The position numbers were made by a program, and so were the translations under genes. Below are positions 28,137-37,647 of a DNA stretch of 64,000 bases, in pieces. Positions within the stretch are counted from its first letter, which is position 1. Each line of letters starts with the position of its first letter. Source of the DNA: Desulfofalx alkaliphila DSM 12257 (GTDB lineage: Bacteria > Bacillota > Desulfotomaculia > Desulfotomaculales > Desulfohalotomaculaceae); the NCBI RefSeq assembly GCF_000711975.1, contig NZ_JONT01000009.1, positions 34,668 through 98,667 on the forward strand. The letters run 5' to 3'. Under the pieces are notes generated by a model, which ran no database searches, was not told the DNA's origin, and was given only the letters and a program-made list of their open reading frames with translations.

Positions 28137-28508
28137 GTGATTAAATTGACCTTTGCACGTATAAGAACCGGTCAACAGGGGGAGCGGGCCGCTGTTAAGT
28201 ATCTCCGGAAAATGGGAATGCGTATAAAATGTTGTAATTATCGCTGTCCCTTGGGGGAAATGGATATCATAGCAGTGGACAAGGGAGTGTTGGTATTTAT
28301 AGAGGTGCGCTCACGAAAATCTACCAACTATGGCTTGCCCCAGGAAACTGTTGATTGGCGCAAAATTGCTAAGCTGCGCCAAATAGCCAATTATTACATT
28401 GTAGAAAACAAGCTTACCCACAGTCACTGTCGTTTTGATGTGGTGGCGGTGCAATTAAATTATAAGGGTGCCGTTGAAAAATTAGACCATATTGTAGACG
28501 CATTTTAA
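28137..28508 (+). CDS. yraN: YraN/UPF0102 family nuclease-fold protein
   Basis: 123 residues. The core GEMDIIAVDKGVLVFIEVRSR holds the acidic and basic residues of a restriction-endonuclease-like (PD-(D/E)xK) fold, followed by LPQETVDWRKIAKLR. The family is widespread next to rnhB or comM but poorly characterised, with a proposed role in DNA handling. GTG at 28137 is given; a TTG at 28146 with GGGTGA upstream is equally possible. Its stop overlaps that of the convergent gene by 4 bases. Confidence 0.85.
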   Translation: MIKLTFARIRTGQQGERAAVKYLRKMGMRIKCCNYRCPLGEMDIIAVDKGVLVFIEVRSRKSTNYGLPQETVDWRKIAKLRQIANYYIVENKLTHSHCRFDVVAVQLNYKGAVEKLDHIVDAF

Positions 28509-29155
28509 AGGTACATTACATACTGGTACATTAACCAGAAGTGACAAAAGCTGCCTGCCATTACGAAGAGGTGAAAAATTTCGTGAAAGCCAAAAGCCTT
28601 GCAATTAATGTTTGGCCATTTAAAGCCATAAATAACTGCTCCCAGGGTGTAAACGACACCACCGGCCACCAGCCAAGCAATTCCTCCTATGGGTATGTTT
28701 TTTATCAAGGGGTAAAAGGCAATCACCACTAACCAACCCATAAGCACATAAAACAAGGTTGACAACCAGCGGGGTTTGTTTATCCAGACGGCCTTCATAA
28801 TTATACCCACAAGGGCCAGTCCCCAGATGCTACCCAGCAAGCTCCAGCCCCAAGCCCCCCGCAGGGGTACTAAACACACGGGTGTGTAGGTTCCTGCTAT
28901 TAATACATATATCATCATATGGTCAATTTTTCTCAACACAATGGTGCCTTTACTTGATAGGGGCAGGAGGTGGTAGAGTGTGCTGGCGGTATATAGTAGA
29001 ATTAAACTGCTGCCAAAAATGGCAAAGGACACTATGTGCCAGGGGGTGGCTTGTATAGCTGCATAGTAAACCAATATAATTAATGCAACCACCGATAGAA
29101 TTGCTCCAAACAGGTGCGTTATACCGCTGACAGGGTCTTTAAGTTTAGTAAGCAT
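28505..29155 (-). CDS. Hemolysin III / YqfA family membrane protein
   Basis: 216 residues with seven hydrophobic helices of the PAQR-related hemolysin III family. Conserved motifs are NTLT-like SGITHLFGA near the start, STLYHLLP after helix 2, KIDHMMIYVLIAGTYTPVCL, and FHEIFHLFVMAGSFCHF, which contribute the metal-binding His and Asp. The role in bacteria is unclear, and haemolysis should not be assumed. I choose the ATG at 29155, 8 bases after GAGG. Confidence 0.88.
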   Translation of the reverse strand: MLTKLKDPVSGITHLFGAILSVVALIILVYYAAIQATPWHIVSFAIFGSSLILLYTASTLYHLLPLSSKGTIVLRKIDHMMIYVLIAGTYTPVCLVPLRGAWGWSLLGSIWGLALVGIIMKAVWINKPRWLSTLFYVLMGWLVVIAFYPLIKNIPIGGIAWLVAGGVVYTLGAVIYGFKWPNINCKAFGFHEIFHLFVMAGSFCHFWLMYQYVMYL

Positions 29156-29541
29156 TGACATCACCTCGATTTATTAAACAGATAGGTAGTAATAGGTATA
29201 ATACTGTATATTAACATTTATCATCGGTCTTTTCCAGAAGTAGTTAATAAAAACTATAGCTAGAAATAGATGTTAAAATATTATATAATGGCGGTACTTG
29301 TTTATAAAGTGGATTAACGAACTTTTTTACTGTCAGAAGCCAGTATTAGGGGATTTGACGAGAGATTAATCAGCCATATAAAATTTTTTTAGTGGCAATA
29401 TATTCATGTATGCCATAAGTGGCCTGGGTTTTCCGGGTTTTCCTATGTGGTTATCCGCTCATAGGATGATAATATTAATTTAGAAAGGGAAAGGGGTGAA
29501 AAATTCCTGGTCAAGGGGGCCGAAGTTATATAGGCGGTAAT
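29156..29541. promoter_or_regulatory. Region between the hemolysin III and HtpX-like genes
   Basis: 386 bases with no credible gene. A promoter for the protease gene is likely: TTGACG at 29355-29360 and TATAAA at 29377-29382, 16 bases apart. That would give a leader of about 150 bases, containing a 7-bp stem TCCTATG (29441-29447) / CATAGGA (29460-29466). Confidence 0.5.
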
Positions 29542-30444
29542 ATGGCCAGGAGTAAGTTAATGAAGCGCATAGGGTTGTTTCTTTTAGTCAACATACTGGT
29601 ACTGACAACCATTGTTATTGTTACCAGTGTACTGGGTGTAAGTCACTATATTACCCCATATGGCATTGACTACGCAAGTTTACTTGTATTTGCTGCGGTT
29701 GTTGGTTTTTCCGGCTCACTGATATCATTGGCTTTATCCAAGTGGATGGCCAAAAAAATGATGAATGTACACGTTCTCGATCCCAAAGGCAATCTAACCA
29801 TGAGGGAACGTCGGGTAGTGGAGATGGTGCATCGCTTATCAGAAAAAGCCGGTCTTGAAGTGATGCCCGAGGTAGGTATTTATCAGTCCAATGAAGTCAA
29901 TGCCTTTGCCACCGGGCCATCAAGAAAGAATTCACTGGTGGCCTTATCAACGGGTTTATTAAACACCATGGATGAAGATGCCGTGGAAGGGGTTATTGCC
30001 CATGAGGTGGCCCACGTTGCTAACGGCGATATGGTAACCATGACGCTAATCCAGGGCATAATTAACACCTTTGTGGTATTCTTGTCCCGCATAATTGCCT
30101 TTGTGGTGGCAAACCTGGTTAAAGAAGAGTATGCACAAATAGTACACTTTGTATGTATCATTGTGTTCCAGATATTGTTCTCTATCCTGGGAAGTATAGC
30201 GGTAATGGCCTTCTCCAGATTCCGTGAGTACCATGCGGATGCTGACGGGGCCAGCCTTGCCGGTAAGGAAAAAATGATTCATGCTTTACAATCCTTAAAG
30301 AGGACCATCAATATGGTGGATACCGAACAAACGGCTATCCAAACATTTAAAATCAGTGGCGGCAAAAAGAAAAGTCTGGCCGGTCTCTTTTCCAGTCACC
30401 CGGACTTAGACGATCGAATTGAGCGCTTAAAAATGTTAAGATAG
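29542..30444 (+). CDS. htpX: HtpX-like zinc metalloprotease (M48B)
   Basis: 300 residues. Two N-terminal transmembrane segments (about 9-30 and 40-65), the zinc motif [13 protein letters not shown] near residue 154, two more hydrophobic segments, and the downstream Glu ligand in [14 protein letters not shown]. HtpX degrades misfolded membrane proteins on the cytoplasmic side. Length and order match the family. The ribosome site is poor (AGGCGG), so the ATG is chosen on N-terminal similarity; another ATG seven codons later is possible. Confidence 0.93.
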   Translation: MARSKLMKRIGLFLLVNILVLTTIVIVTSVLGVSHYITPYGIDYASLLVFAAVVGFSGSLISLALSKWMAKKMMNVHVLDPKGNLTMRERRVVEMVHRLSEKAGLEVMPEVGIYQSNEVNAFATGPSRKNSLVALSTGLLNTMDEDAVEGVIAHEVAHVANGDMVTMTLIQGIINTFVVFLSRIIAFVVANLVKEEYAQIVHFVCIIVFQILFSILGSIAVMAFSRFREYHADADGASLAGKEKMIHALQSLKRTINMVDTEQTAIQTFKISGGKKKSLAGLFSSHPDLDDRIERLKMLR

Positions 30445-30452
30445 GTAAAACT

Positions 30453-30479
30453 AACCCCGAGGTTAAGCTCGGGGTTTTT
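30453..30479 (+). terminator. Terminator after htpX
   Basis: AACCCCGAG and CTCGGGGTT with a GTTAAG loop, followed by TTTTTC. Confidence 0.85.
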
Positions 30480-30522
30480 CTTGCTATGGCCAGAACATTT
30501 TAGTTGAAGGCGAGGTAAAATA

Positions 30523-30635
30523 ATGATAAAAAAGTATTAATATTAGTAATCTGCCTATCATTAGTTGCAGTCTTGCCCATGGAGGAAGCAGTTGATGGCC
30601 GGCAACTTAACTTAACACCAAAAAGAGGTGATGAA
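30523..30635 (+). other. Frameshifted signal-peptide-like sequence in front of pepF
   Basis: An ATG at 30523, with GAGG 8 bases upstream, is followed by ATA-AAA-AAG-TAT-TAA. One extra A in the A6 run (30528-30533) would put it in the reading frame KKVLILVICLSLVAVLPM, a typical hydrophobic export signal, which then runs open through GDE straight into the pepF start. So there is either a decayed N-terminus or a slippery-tract switch for an exported form of PepF. Confidence 0.4.
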
Positions 30636-32420
30636 ATGAATAATGAAAACGGTAATTACACTTGGAAGCTGGAAGATATTTATGTCAGTGATGAACAATG
30701 GGAAGAAGATTTTACCCGGGTACAAAAACTGATAAGTGAGGTAGAGGGCTATAAGGGTAAGCTGGGCAAGTCAGCAAAGGACTTATTGGAAGCTTTAAAT
30801 GCCGGTTACCGGCTGCAGGAAATCAATGAAAAGGTTTTTGTATATGCCAGTATGAAGTTGGATGAGGACAATACTAACGCCAAATACCAAGGTTATAAAG
30901 ATCGGGCCGCAGGTTTAAGTGCTAAGGTTCAGGCCGCCGTATCTTACATAGTTCCTGAGATACTGGCTCTTCCTGCAGATAAATTGACTGAGTTCCGCCA
31001 GGATGAGCCAGGCTTAGCAGTTTACAGTTTTATGTTAGACGATATATTGCGCCAAAAACCGCACATTTTATCCGAAAAAGAAGAGCAAATTATTGCCCAA
31101 TCTAAAGAGGTTACCCAGGCAGCCAATAATATTTTTAAAATGCTTAATAATGCCGACCTGTCCTTTGGAAGTATCAAAGACGAAAACGGCAAAGAAGTGG
31201 AAGTAACCCACGGCAACTATCTTTCTTTACTGTTAAGCGGTGACAGGCGGGTGCGCAGAGATGCCTTTTTTGTATTATATAAGTCCTACGGTGAGTATAA
31301 AAACACCTTGGCTTCAATACTGGGTGCAAGCGTAAAACGAGATATTTTCTACTCCCGGGTAAGAAAACACCCCTCGGCTTTAGAGGCAGCCTTGTTTTCT
31401 GATAAGGTGCCCACCGAAGTTTATGATAATCTAATAGATACGGTACGCCAAAACCTAAATTTAATGCACAGGTACATGGCCTTGCGCAAAGAAGTACTTG
31501 GCTTAGAAGAGTTGCGGATGTATGATTTATATACGCCCCTGGTGCAGGATATAAAATGGGAAATACCCTACCAGGATGCAGTGGATATGGTAAAAGAGGG
31601 TATGGCACCTTTGGGTGATACCTATGTAAAGGACCTGACAAAGGGATTTGAATCGGGCTGGGTGGATGTCTATCCCCGCAAGGGAAAAACCAGTGGAGCC
31701 TATTGTTGGGGACCCTATGGGGTGCATCCTTATGTACTCATGAACTATCAAAACAACTTAAACAATGTATTTACCCTTGCCCATGAAATGGGTCATGCCA
31801 TGCACTCTTTTTACTCTTATAATGAACAGCCTTACAGCACAGCCCATTACTCGATATTTACAGCAGAAGTTGCGTCCACAGTAAATGAATCCCTCTTGAT
31901 GCACCACCTATTAGACACGGTGGGGGATAAAAAGAAAAAACTTTACCTGTTAAATCACTACCTGGAGCAGATTCGGGGAACGGTATTTCGCCAGGTGATG
32001 TTTGCGGAGTTTGAAAAAATTATTCACCAAAGGGCAGAGGCAGGTGAGCCTTTAACTGCCGAGGTGTTCACTGAGATATATAAGAAACTAAATGAAGAAT
32101 ACTACGGCCCTGAGGTGGTTATTGATGAAGAGGCCAACTTAGAATGGGCGCGGATACCACACTTTTATAACGCCTTTTATGTCTATAAGTATGCCACCGG
32201 ATTATCGGCAGCCACTTATCTGAGCAAGCAAATAGTAGAAGAAGGAGAGGTGGCGGTTGACAGATACTTAACATTTCTTAAAAGCGGAGGTTCTAACTAC
32301 CCCCTTGACCTCTTAAAAGAGGCGGGGGTGGATATGGCGTCACCCCAACCGGTGCAGGATACCATGGATTTATTTGCTGCCCTGCTTGATGAGATGGAGA
32401 AAATTATCGGCGATAAATAA
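30636..32420 (+). CDS. pepF: Oligoendopeptidase F
   Basis: 594 residues of the M3B family. The zinc site is LAHEMGHAMHSFYS at about residue 383 with the third ligand Glu in TAEVASTVNE. An N-terminal helical domain (WKLEDIYVSDEQWEED) and C-terminal ARIPHFYNAFYVYKYATG are typical. It cuts peptides of about 7-17 residues in the cytosol. The ATG at 30636 follows AGAGGTGATG. An open frame continues upstream with a signal-like sequence but lacks a proper start. No partner genes. Confidence 0.95.
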   Translation: MNNENGNYTWKLEDIYVSDEQWEEDFTRVQKLISEVEGYKGKLGKSAKDLLEALNAGYRLQEINEKVFVYASMKLDEDNTNAKYQGYKDRAAGLSAKVQAAVSYIVPEILALPADKLTEFRQDEPGLAVYSFMLDDILRQKPHILSEKEEQIIAQSKEVTQAANNIFKMLNNADLSFGSIKDENGKEVEVTHGNYLSLLLSGDRRVRRDAFFVLYKSYGEYKNTLASILGASVKRDIFYSRVRKHPSALEAALFSDKVPTEVYDNLIDTVRQNLNLMHRYMALRKEVLGLEELRMYDLYTPLVQDIKWEIPYQDAVDMVKEGMAPLGDTYVKDLTKGFESGWVDVYPRKGKTSGAYCWGPYGVHPYVLMNYQNNLNNVFTLAHEMGHAMHSFYSYNEQPYSTAHYSIFTAEVASTVNESLLMHHLLDTVGDKKKKLYLLNHYLEQIRGTVFRQVMFAEFEKIIHQRAEAGEPLTAEVFTEIYKKLNEEYYGPEVVIDEEANLEWARIPHFYNAFYVYKYATGLSAATYLSKQIVEEGEVAVDRYLTFLKSGGSNYPLDLLKEAGVDMASPQPVQDTMDLFAALLDEMEKIIGDK

Positions 32421-32450
32421 GGACCACAGGCCATATTAATGGGTTTAACG

Positions 32451-32514
32451 GTAAGGGCTGCTTCCAGGGCGCCTTTGCATAACAAACAGGCGCTTGTGGC
32501 CACCTGCCCCTTAC
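32451..32514. repeat. Nested inverted repeat after pepF
   Basis: GTAAGGG (32451-32457) pairs with CCCTTAC (32508-32514). Inside it, GCGCCT (32469-32474) pairs with AGGCGC (32488-32493), and GGTGGCCACC-like symmetry lies between. No T tract follows, so it is not a simple terminator. It could be a small structured RNA or a protein site. Confidence 0.4.
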
Positions 32515-32564
32515 AAGAGTATTGGTTTGTTTTCCTAAATTAGAAAAAGAAAGGGTTATGGTGA

Positions 32565-33047
32565 ATGCGTCCTGAACCTAGAGAAAGAATTGATCTAAGG
32601 GGTTTAACGGTTTGGAAAATAAGTGCTGTTATTAAAACGGTGATTTTGGCTGCCCTTGCCTTTGGGTTAGGTGTATTTTTATATATGGTGTTAGGGTGGA
32701 GTAGGTGGGTGTTGGCAGTGTCAACCTTGTTAACCCTTTTGTACGGGGTGCCGGCCATAATATTTTTTCCCAAACTGCGTTGGCAGCGCTGGCGCTATGA
32801 AGTAACAAACGAAGAGATAGACTTGCAGCGGGGTTTGTGGTTTATCAATCGAACAATAATCCCCATGGTAAGAGTGCAGCATGTGGATACCGAACAGGGG
32901 ATAATTATGCGTCGATATGGACTGGCCACTGTATCAATCTCCACAGCGGCCGGAACCCACGAAATACCAGCACTTTCAGAGGAGGTGGCCGGCGAGTTGA
33001 GGGATCGGATTGCTCGTTTGGCCCGTGTGACCGATGATGTGGTCTAA
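32565..33047 (+). CDS. Bacterial PH-domain membrane protein (YdbS-like)
   Basis: 160 residues with two transmembrane helices (about 20-40 and 45-65), followed by one bPH2 (DUF304) domain: RYEVTNEEIDLQRGLWFINRTIIPMVRVQHVDTEQG. This is the YdbS arrangement. B. subtilis ydbS-ydbT affect resistance to some antimicrobial peptides, with unknown mechanism. It overlaps the following bPH gene by 14 bases, so the two are coexpressed and probably form a membrane complex. Confidence 0.88.
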   Translation: MRPEPRERIDLRGLTVWKISAVIKTVILAALAFGLGVFLYMVLGWSRWVLAVSTLLTLLYGVPAIIFFPKLRWQRWRYEVTNEEIDLQRGLWFINRTIIPMVRVQHVDTEQGIIMRRYGLATVSISTAAGTHEIPALSEEVAGELRDRIARLARVTDDVV

Positions 33048-34458
33048 ACCGCAGCGTTTACACCCCCTTGCTGCACTGATAACTGCCCTAAAATTGTTGA
33101 AGGACTTACTGCTGCCCTTGCTTATTTTACTGATTTCCCAGGGATTGCAGCAGCAATCACCCCTGCTGTGGATACTAATGACATGCGGTGTAGTTTTTGC
33201 TTTGGTGTTGGCCTGGGGATTTATTTCATGGTATAGGTTTACCTATTATCTAACGGATCAAGACTTAAATGTACAGCAGGGTGTGCTGGTGCACAAAAAA
33301 AGTTATATACCCCGGGAAAGGATTCAAGGCATTGATTTAAACCAAGGTGTATTGCAGCGCTTATTCGGCCTTGTTACGGTTCAGGTAGAAACAGCCGGAG
33401 GCAATAAACCAGAAGCTGTGTTGACGGCGGTGTCCCGCCGGCAGGCAGAACAACTGCGTTTGGAACTGTTAAGGACCAAAGACTTGTTATCAGATCAAGA
33501 GCAAGGGCGGCATGACTCTTTAACTAAGAAAATACACATCAGGAGGCTTATCTTGCTGGGTGCAACATCTGGCAGCGGTTTAGGTCTGGTGCTTTCTCTT
33601 TTTTCCGGTATATGGGCAATGCTAAACAATGCTGGTCTTGACTGGGAGAGTTATTTTATTTGGATATGGCAGAGGTGGGATACACTCCAAGTTGTGCCAG
33701 TGGTTTTACTGTTTTTGTGGTTACTGGCCCTGTTAGGTATGGTATTAAAATACGGCGGTTTTACCCTTACTCGCCATGGTGACAGGCTACAAATTAATTA
33801 TGGCTTCTTACAAGAGCGACAGGTGTCAATTCCTGTAAAGCGTATTCAGGCTGTTCGTTTGGTGGAAGGAGTGCTGCGTCAACCGTGGGGCTATGGTACA
33901 TTAGAGGTTGAAAGTGCCGGTTACGGACTGAAAGGTGGGGAAAAAGTGGTGCTGTGGCCCTTAGCACACAAAAAGGAGCTAAACAGTCTGCTTGAAGAAT
34001 TTTTACCTGAATTTGCCCGGCAAGTACCGCTGCAAGGGTTGCCTGCCAGAGCCAAGTGGCGTTATATAAGACGTAGCCTGCTGCAGGTTGCCATTGTTGT
34101 GCTACCGGTTACGGTATTTCTCTATCATTTGTATGGTGCCAAGGCACTTTATGCTCTCTGTCTATTACCCTTGGCCGTCATATGGGGGTACTTAAAACAC
34201 CGCGATGCAGGATGGGGGCTGCACGGGGAAATGCTGGCCTTGCGTTATCGCAACCTGGCCCGTACCAGCCTATGGACGCCCAGGCCCTGCGTGCAATTTA
34301 TGAATATGGGTTACACGCCCTTCCAAGGCCGGGCTAATCTGCGTACCTTTAATATAGGGTTGGCATCAAGGGCTAATTTCGGACTGGTTGATATTTCGCG
34401 AAAACAAGGAGAACAATTAATGACTTGGTATCGTCCTTTTAGTGCTCATCTAAGGTAA
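33034..34458 (+). CDS. Bacterial PH-domain membrane protein (YdbT-like)
   Basis: 474 residues, with tandem bPH2 domains. The first is around YRFTYYLTDQDLNVQQGVLVHKK (with IPRERIQGIDLNQGVLQR), the second around FTLTRHGDRLQINYGFLQERQVSIPVKRIQAV, and a third near the C-terminus has ALRYRNLARTSLWTP. Paired transmembrane helices separate them. It is coupled to the YdbS-like gene. Its last 20 bases overlap the 3' end of the convergent motB gene. Confidence 0.87.
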   Translation: MMWSKPQRLHPLAALITALKLLKDLLLPLLILLISQGLQQQSPLLWILMTCGVVFALVLAWGFISWYRFTYYLTDQDLNVQQGVLVHKKSYIPRERIQGIDLNQGVLQRLFGLVTVQVETAGGNKPEAVLTAVSRRQAEQLRLELLRTKDLLSDQEQGRHDSLTKKIHIRRLILLGATSGSGLGLVLSLFSGIWAMLNNAGLDWESYFIWIWQRWDTLQVVPVVLLFLWLLALLGMVLKYGGFTLTRHGDRLQINYGFLQERQVSIPVKRIQAVRLVEGVLRQPWGYGTLEVESAGYGLKGGEKVVLWPLAHKKELNSLLEEFLPEFARQVPLQGLPARAKWRYIRRSLLQVAIVVLPVTVFLYHLYGAKALYALCLLPLAVIWGYLKHRDAGWGLHGEMLALRYRNLARTSLWTPRPCVQFMNMGYTPFQGRANLRTFNIGLASRANFGLVDISRKQGEQLMTWYRPFSAHLR

Positions 34459-35173
34459 TGTATGTTTTGTCATTTGCAGCCGGTTTAATGGCTACTTCAA
34501 CCCTGCGATTCTGTGCCCTGCCCTCTTCTGTTTCATTGGTTGCAATGGGGCGATACTCACCATAGCCAATTGCACTGAAGCGGTAGGGGTTTAATTTTTC
34601 ATTTGACAGCAGTATTTTCATAAAATTTATTGCCCGTTTGGAACTGAGGTCCCAGTTAGATTCAAATTCTATGTTATTTATTGGTACATTGTCTGTGTGT
34701 CCGGATACAACCACTTCATAATTAGGGTACTTTTCCAAAATATTTGACATGGCAACCAGGGTGTTTTTCGACTCCGGTTTTACATCTGCCTTGCCGGAAT
34801 CAAATAAGGCATAGTCACGGATTGTAATCAACAAACTACCTTCTGCCAGTGTAGTTTTTAAATCCATATCTAAATTGTGCTCCATGATGTATAGGTCCAG
34901 TTGCTGTTTCAACTGGACCAGTTCTATTTCCTGGTTTGATTTTTCCATGTTTTCTAGTATTGTTTGGGGTAAGGTATCGGTGTCTATCACCCTAGGACCG
35001 CTAAAGGCAGCACTGAGCGCATCTTTGAGGGCGTTGTATTTTTGGCTGTCAATGGTGCTCGAGGCAAAAAGAACTATAAATAAAGCCAATAGTAAGGTCA
35101 GTAAATCTGCATAGGGAATAAGCCAAGATTCATCAAATTTTTCATCATTTCGTTGCCGTCTATTATTACTCAT
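34439..35173 (-). CDS. motB: Flagellar motor stator protein MotB
   Basis: 244 residues. A single N-terminal helix contains the proton-carrying Asp in PYADLLTLLLALFIVLFAS, preceded by DESWLIP. The C-terminal OmpA-like peptidoglycan-binding domain has VVSGHTDNVPI and SSKRAINFM. It anchors the stator to the wall while MotA transmits torque. Its ATG overlaps the motA stop by one base. It overlaps the 3' end of the convergent PH-domain gene by 20 bases, so antisense read-through is possible. Confidence 0.93.
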   Translation of the reverse strand: MSNNRRQRNDEKFDESWLIPYADLLTLLLALFIVLFASSTIDSQKYNALKDALSAAFSGPRVIDTDTLPQTILENMEKSNQEIELVQLKQQLDLYIMEHNLDMDLKTTLAEGSLLITIRDYALFDSGKADVKPESKNTLVAMSNILEKYPNYEVVVSGHTDNVPINNIEFESNWDLSSKRAINFMKILLSNEKLNPYRFSAIGYGEYRPIATNETEEGRAQNRRVEVAIKPAANDKTYITLDEH

Positions 35174-35967
35174 TATCCATTACCTGCGCTCTCTTTTTGA
35201 GCTAGATATTGTTGGCGTTCCTCCGGTGATAGATAAACTAATAAATTTTGCTCGATAATAATTGGTGATCTAGCCAGTTGAATAGATAAAACTCCCTCTA
35301 TCATCATTTCCTTAAGCTCAATCTCTCTTTTAGACAGCCGTTTTACTTTGTTAGCCATGGGGTGCCACAATACATAACCGGAGAAAATACCCAGCAGGGT
35401 GGCCACAAAGGCTGCCGCAATGGATTCACCGAGTTTATCAACATCTGCTAAATTGCCCAGTGCTGTTATTAAACCAATAACGGCTCCCAAAACTCCTAAA
35501 GTAGGTGCATAGGTCCCCGCCTGTGAAAACATTAGGGCACCAACCCGGTGACGCTCTTCGGTGGCATATATTTCCTCCATGAGGACATTTTTTAAAACCC
35601 CGGGTTCTGTACCGTCCACCACCATTTGAATACCGTTCTTTAAAAACCGGTCGTCAATTTCATCCATTTGAGATTCCAGCGCTAATAATCCCTCACGCCT
35701 TGTATATACAGCCAGGTTTACAAATAATTTTACTAATTCTGCCTTGGGTATCAGGTTTTGTTTTAGAAAAACAATTCTAAACACGGCCGGTAATCTTTTT
35801 AACTCGCCCATGGGAAAACCTACAAATAAACAGGCAAAGGTGCCGCCAAAAATAATTATGTATGCCGCAGGGTTCCATAATGCAGATAAACTGGCCCCTT
35901 TAAAAATTAAACCAAGGACAACCGCAAGTACTCCGGCAACTATACCGATAAAAGTCGATTTTTCCAT
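35173..35967 (-). CDS. motA: Flagellar motor stator protein MotA
   Basis: 264 residues, four transmembrane helices. The N-terminal IVAGVLAVVLGLIFKG, the cytoplasmic loop, and the channel helices APTLGVLGAVIGLITALGNL and AAFVATLLGIFSGYVLWHPMANK are typical of MotA/PomA. It forms the stator ring around MotB. No other flagellar genes are near. Ribosome site AAGGAG, with a promoter just upstream. Confidence 0.94.
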   Translation of the reverse strand: MEKSTFIGIVAGVLAVVLGLIFKGASLSALWNPAAYIIIFGGTFACLFVGFPMGELKRLPAVFRIVFLKQNLIPKAELVKLFVNLAVYTRREGLLALESQMDEIDDRFLKNGIQMVVDGTEPGVLKNVLMEEIYATEERHRVGALMFSQAGTYAPTLGVLGAVIGLITALGNLADVDKLGESIAAAFVATLLGIFSGYVLWHPMANKVKRLSKREIELKEMMIEGVLSIQLARSPIIIEQNLLVYLSPEERQQYLAQKESAGNG

Positions 35968-36013
35968 ATAATCTCCTTATTATTTAACTATTTACCACTA
36001 ATAATTTAGCAAT

Positions 36014-36043
36014 ATAATACAATTTATTCAAGTATTATTGCAA
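36014..36043 (-). promoter_or_regulatory. Promoter of motAB
   Basis: On the minus strand, TTGCAA (36043-36038) and TATTAT (36019-36014) with an 18-base spacer, about 46 bases before motA. It looks vegetative rather than sigma-D-like. Confidence 0.5.
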
Positions 36044-37582
36044 CTAATTAAATAATTCACTTTCTAAATTTCTGTATTGAATGGCTTCTGCTATATGGTT
36101 TGCTTCTATTATGTTACTGTTAGCCAGGTCGGCAATTGTGCGGGCCACCCTTAAAATTTTGTCATGGCTGCGGGCTGATAAATTAAGTTGCTTGAAGGCC
36201 GTTCTCAGCAGGGATTTGGCTTCATCGGTGGCGGTGCAATGTTTTCTAACCAGCGATGCAGGCATATGGGCGTTGCAGCCAACCCTGGCATTGGATTGGG
36301 AAAAACGTTTTCTTTGTATCTCCCGTGCTTTTTCAACACGTTTTTTTATCAGTGCCGATGGCTCGCCGGGTTCAGTATTTTCAAGGTCACTATAATCCAA
36401 CCTGGGAACCTCTATGTGCATATCTATACGATCGAGAAGGGGCCCCGATAAACGCCTTAAATAACGCTGTATTTGATAGGGTGTGCAATTACATTCCTTA
36501 GAGCTGTCGCCATAATAACCGCAAGGGCAGGGATTGGCTGAGGATACCAGCATGATGCTTGCGGGATAGGTGAGCGAAGACTGCACCCTGGTAATAGAAA
36601 CTTGACCGTCTTCCAGCGGTTGGCGCAGTGATTCCAGTACATCCTTACGGAATTCTAATATTTCATCTAAAAACAAGACCCCATTATGGGCCAGCGATAT
36701 CTCGCCGGGCTTGGGAATGCTGCCGCCGCCCACAATGCTGGCCGGGGATGCGGAATGGTGGGGGGAGCGAAAGGGGCGCTCTGTTACCAGCGCCTGGTTT
36801 GGTTTCAGCAGACCGGCCAAGCTGTGCACCTTGGTCACTTCCATTGCTTCCGCAAGGGTGAGCTCAGGCAATATACCGGGCAGGCGGCGGGCCAGCATTG
36901 TTTTTCCGGAACCGGGACTGCCGATCAGTAGTATGTTATGACCGCCTGCTGCGGCTACTTCCATGGCTCTTTTGGGAGCCAACTGTCCTTTCACTTCGGC
37001 AAAATCTAAGATAGGTGAAGAAGTATTATTGAGCAATTCATCTATATCCACAGTGAAGGGTGTAAACTCTCCGTTATCTATTAATGATGACACCAATTGG
37101 GACAAAGAACTTGCGGGATATACATCCACCTCCTGAACCAAGGCTGCCTCCGGAGCGTTACTTGCAGGCACCACCATGCTTTTATAATGATGCTCTTTAA
37201 CTGCCAAAGCAGCCGGCAGTGAGCCGTTAACAGCACGTATTGCACCATCCAAAGAGAGTTCACCTATAAAAATATAATCTGAACATTTATCCATTGGTAT
37301 TTGACCCGATGCAGCCAAAATACCGATGGCAATGGGCAGGTCATACACCGGGCCCTCTTTGCGAATATCTGCAGGGGCTAAATTTACTGTAATGCGCTTA
37401 ACGGGAAATTCAAAACCGGAATTTTTAATAGCGGCCCGCACTCTTTCTTTTGATTCACGCACTGCCGTATCGGGCAGGCCCACCAGGTCCAGCCTTGGCA
37501 AGCCTACAGAAACGTCCACCTCAACTTTAACAATAAGGCCGTCTAAACCCTGGAGGGCAACGCTGTTAACAATGGCTAACAT
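36044..37582 (-). CDS. comM: YifB/ComM-family Mg chelatase-like AAA+ ATPase
   Basis: 512 residues. The N-terminal ChlI-like domain (VEVDVSVGLPRLDLVGLPDTAVRESKERVRAA in part) is followed by the Walker A GSPGSGKTMLARRLPGILP, Walker B GVLFLDEILEF, and [12 protein letters not shown] with a cysteine cluster. ComM is a helicase that aids branch migration in natural transformation; in other bacteria its role is not defined. Length is normal. GGGAGG precedes the ATG. Part of this gene (36487-36617) is repeated, inverted, at 38031-38160. Confidence 0.93.
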   Translation of the reverse strand: MLAIVNSVALQGLDGLIVKVEVDVSVGLPRLDLVGLPDTAVRESKERVRAAIKNSGFEFPVKRITVNLAPADIRKEGPVYDLPIAIGILAASGQIPMDKCSDYIFIGELSLDGAIRAVNGSLPAALAVKEHHYKSMVVPASNAPEAALVQEVDVYPASSLSQLVSSLIDNGEFTPFTVDIDELLNNTSSPILDFAEVKGQLAPKRAMEVAAAGGHNILLIGSPGSGKTMLARRLPGILPELTLAEAMEVTKVHSLAGLLKPNQALVTERPFRSPHHSASPASIVGGGSIPKPGEISLAHNGVLFLDEILEFRKDVLESLRQPLEDGQVSITRVQSSLTYPASIMLVSSANPCPCGYYGDSSKECNCTPYQIQRYLRRLSGPLLDRIDMHIEVPRLDYSDLENTEPGEPSALIKKRVEKAREIQRKRFSQSNARVGCNAHMPASLVRKHCTATDEAKSLLRTAFKQLNLSARSHDKILRVARTIADLANSNIIEANHIAEAIQYRNLESELFN

Positions 37583-37647
37583 AACAAATCCTCCCAGATA
37601 ATGACTTAATTTACATTTCTGCAGTATAGAAGGATTTACCTGCCCAA

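Noticed and set aside
32297..32503. Minus-strand frame with CLLCKGALEAAL, in the pepF 3' region
   Set aside because: Most of it is antisense to pepF codons, and no family or promoter supports it.
36628..36941. Overlapping plus-strand open frames inside comM
   Set aside because: Shadows of the GC-rich comM gene on the other strand; codon use and lack of ribosome sites speak against them.
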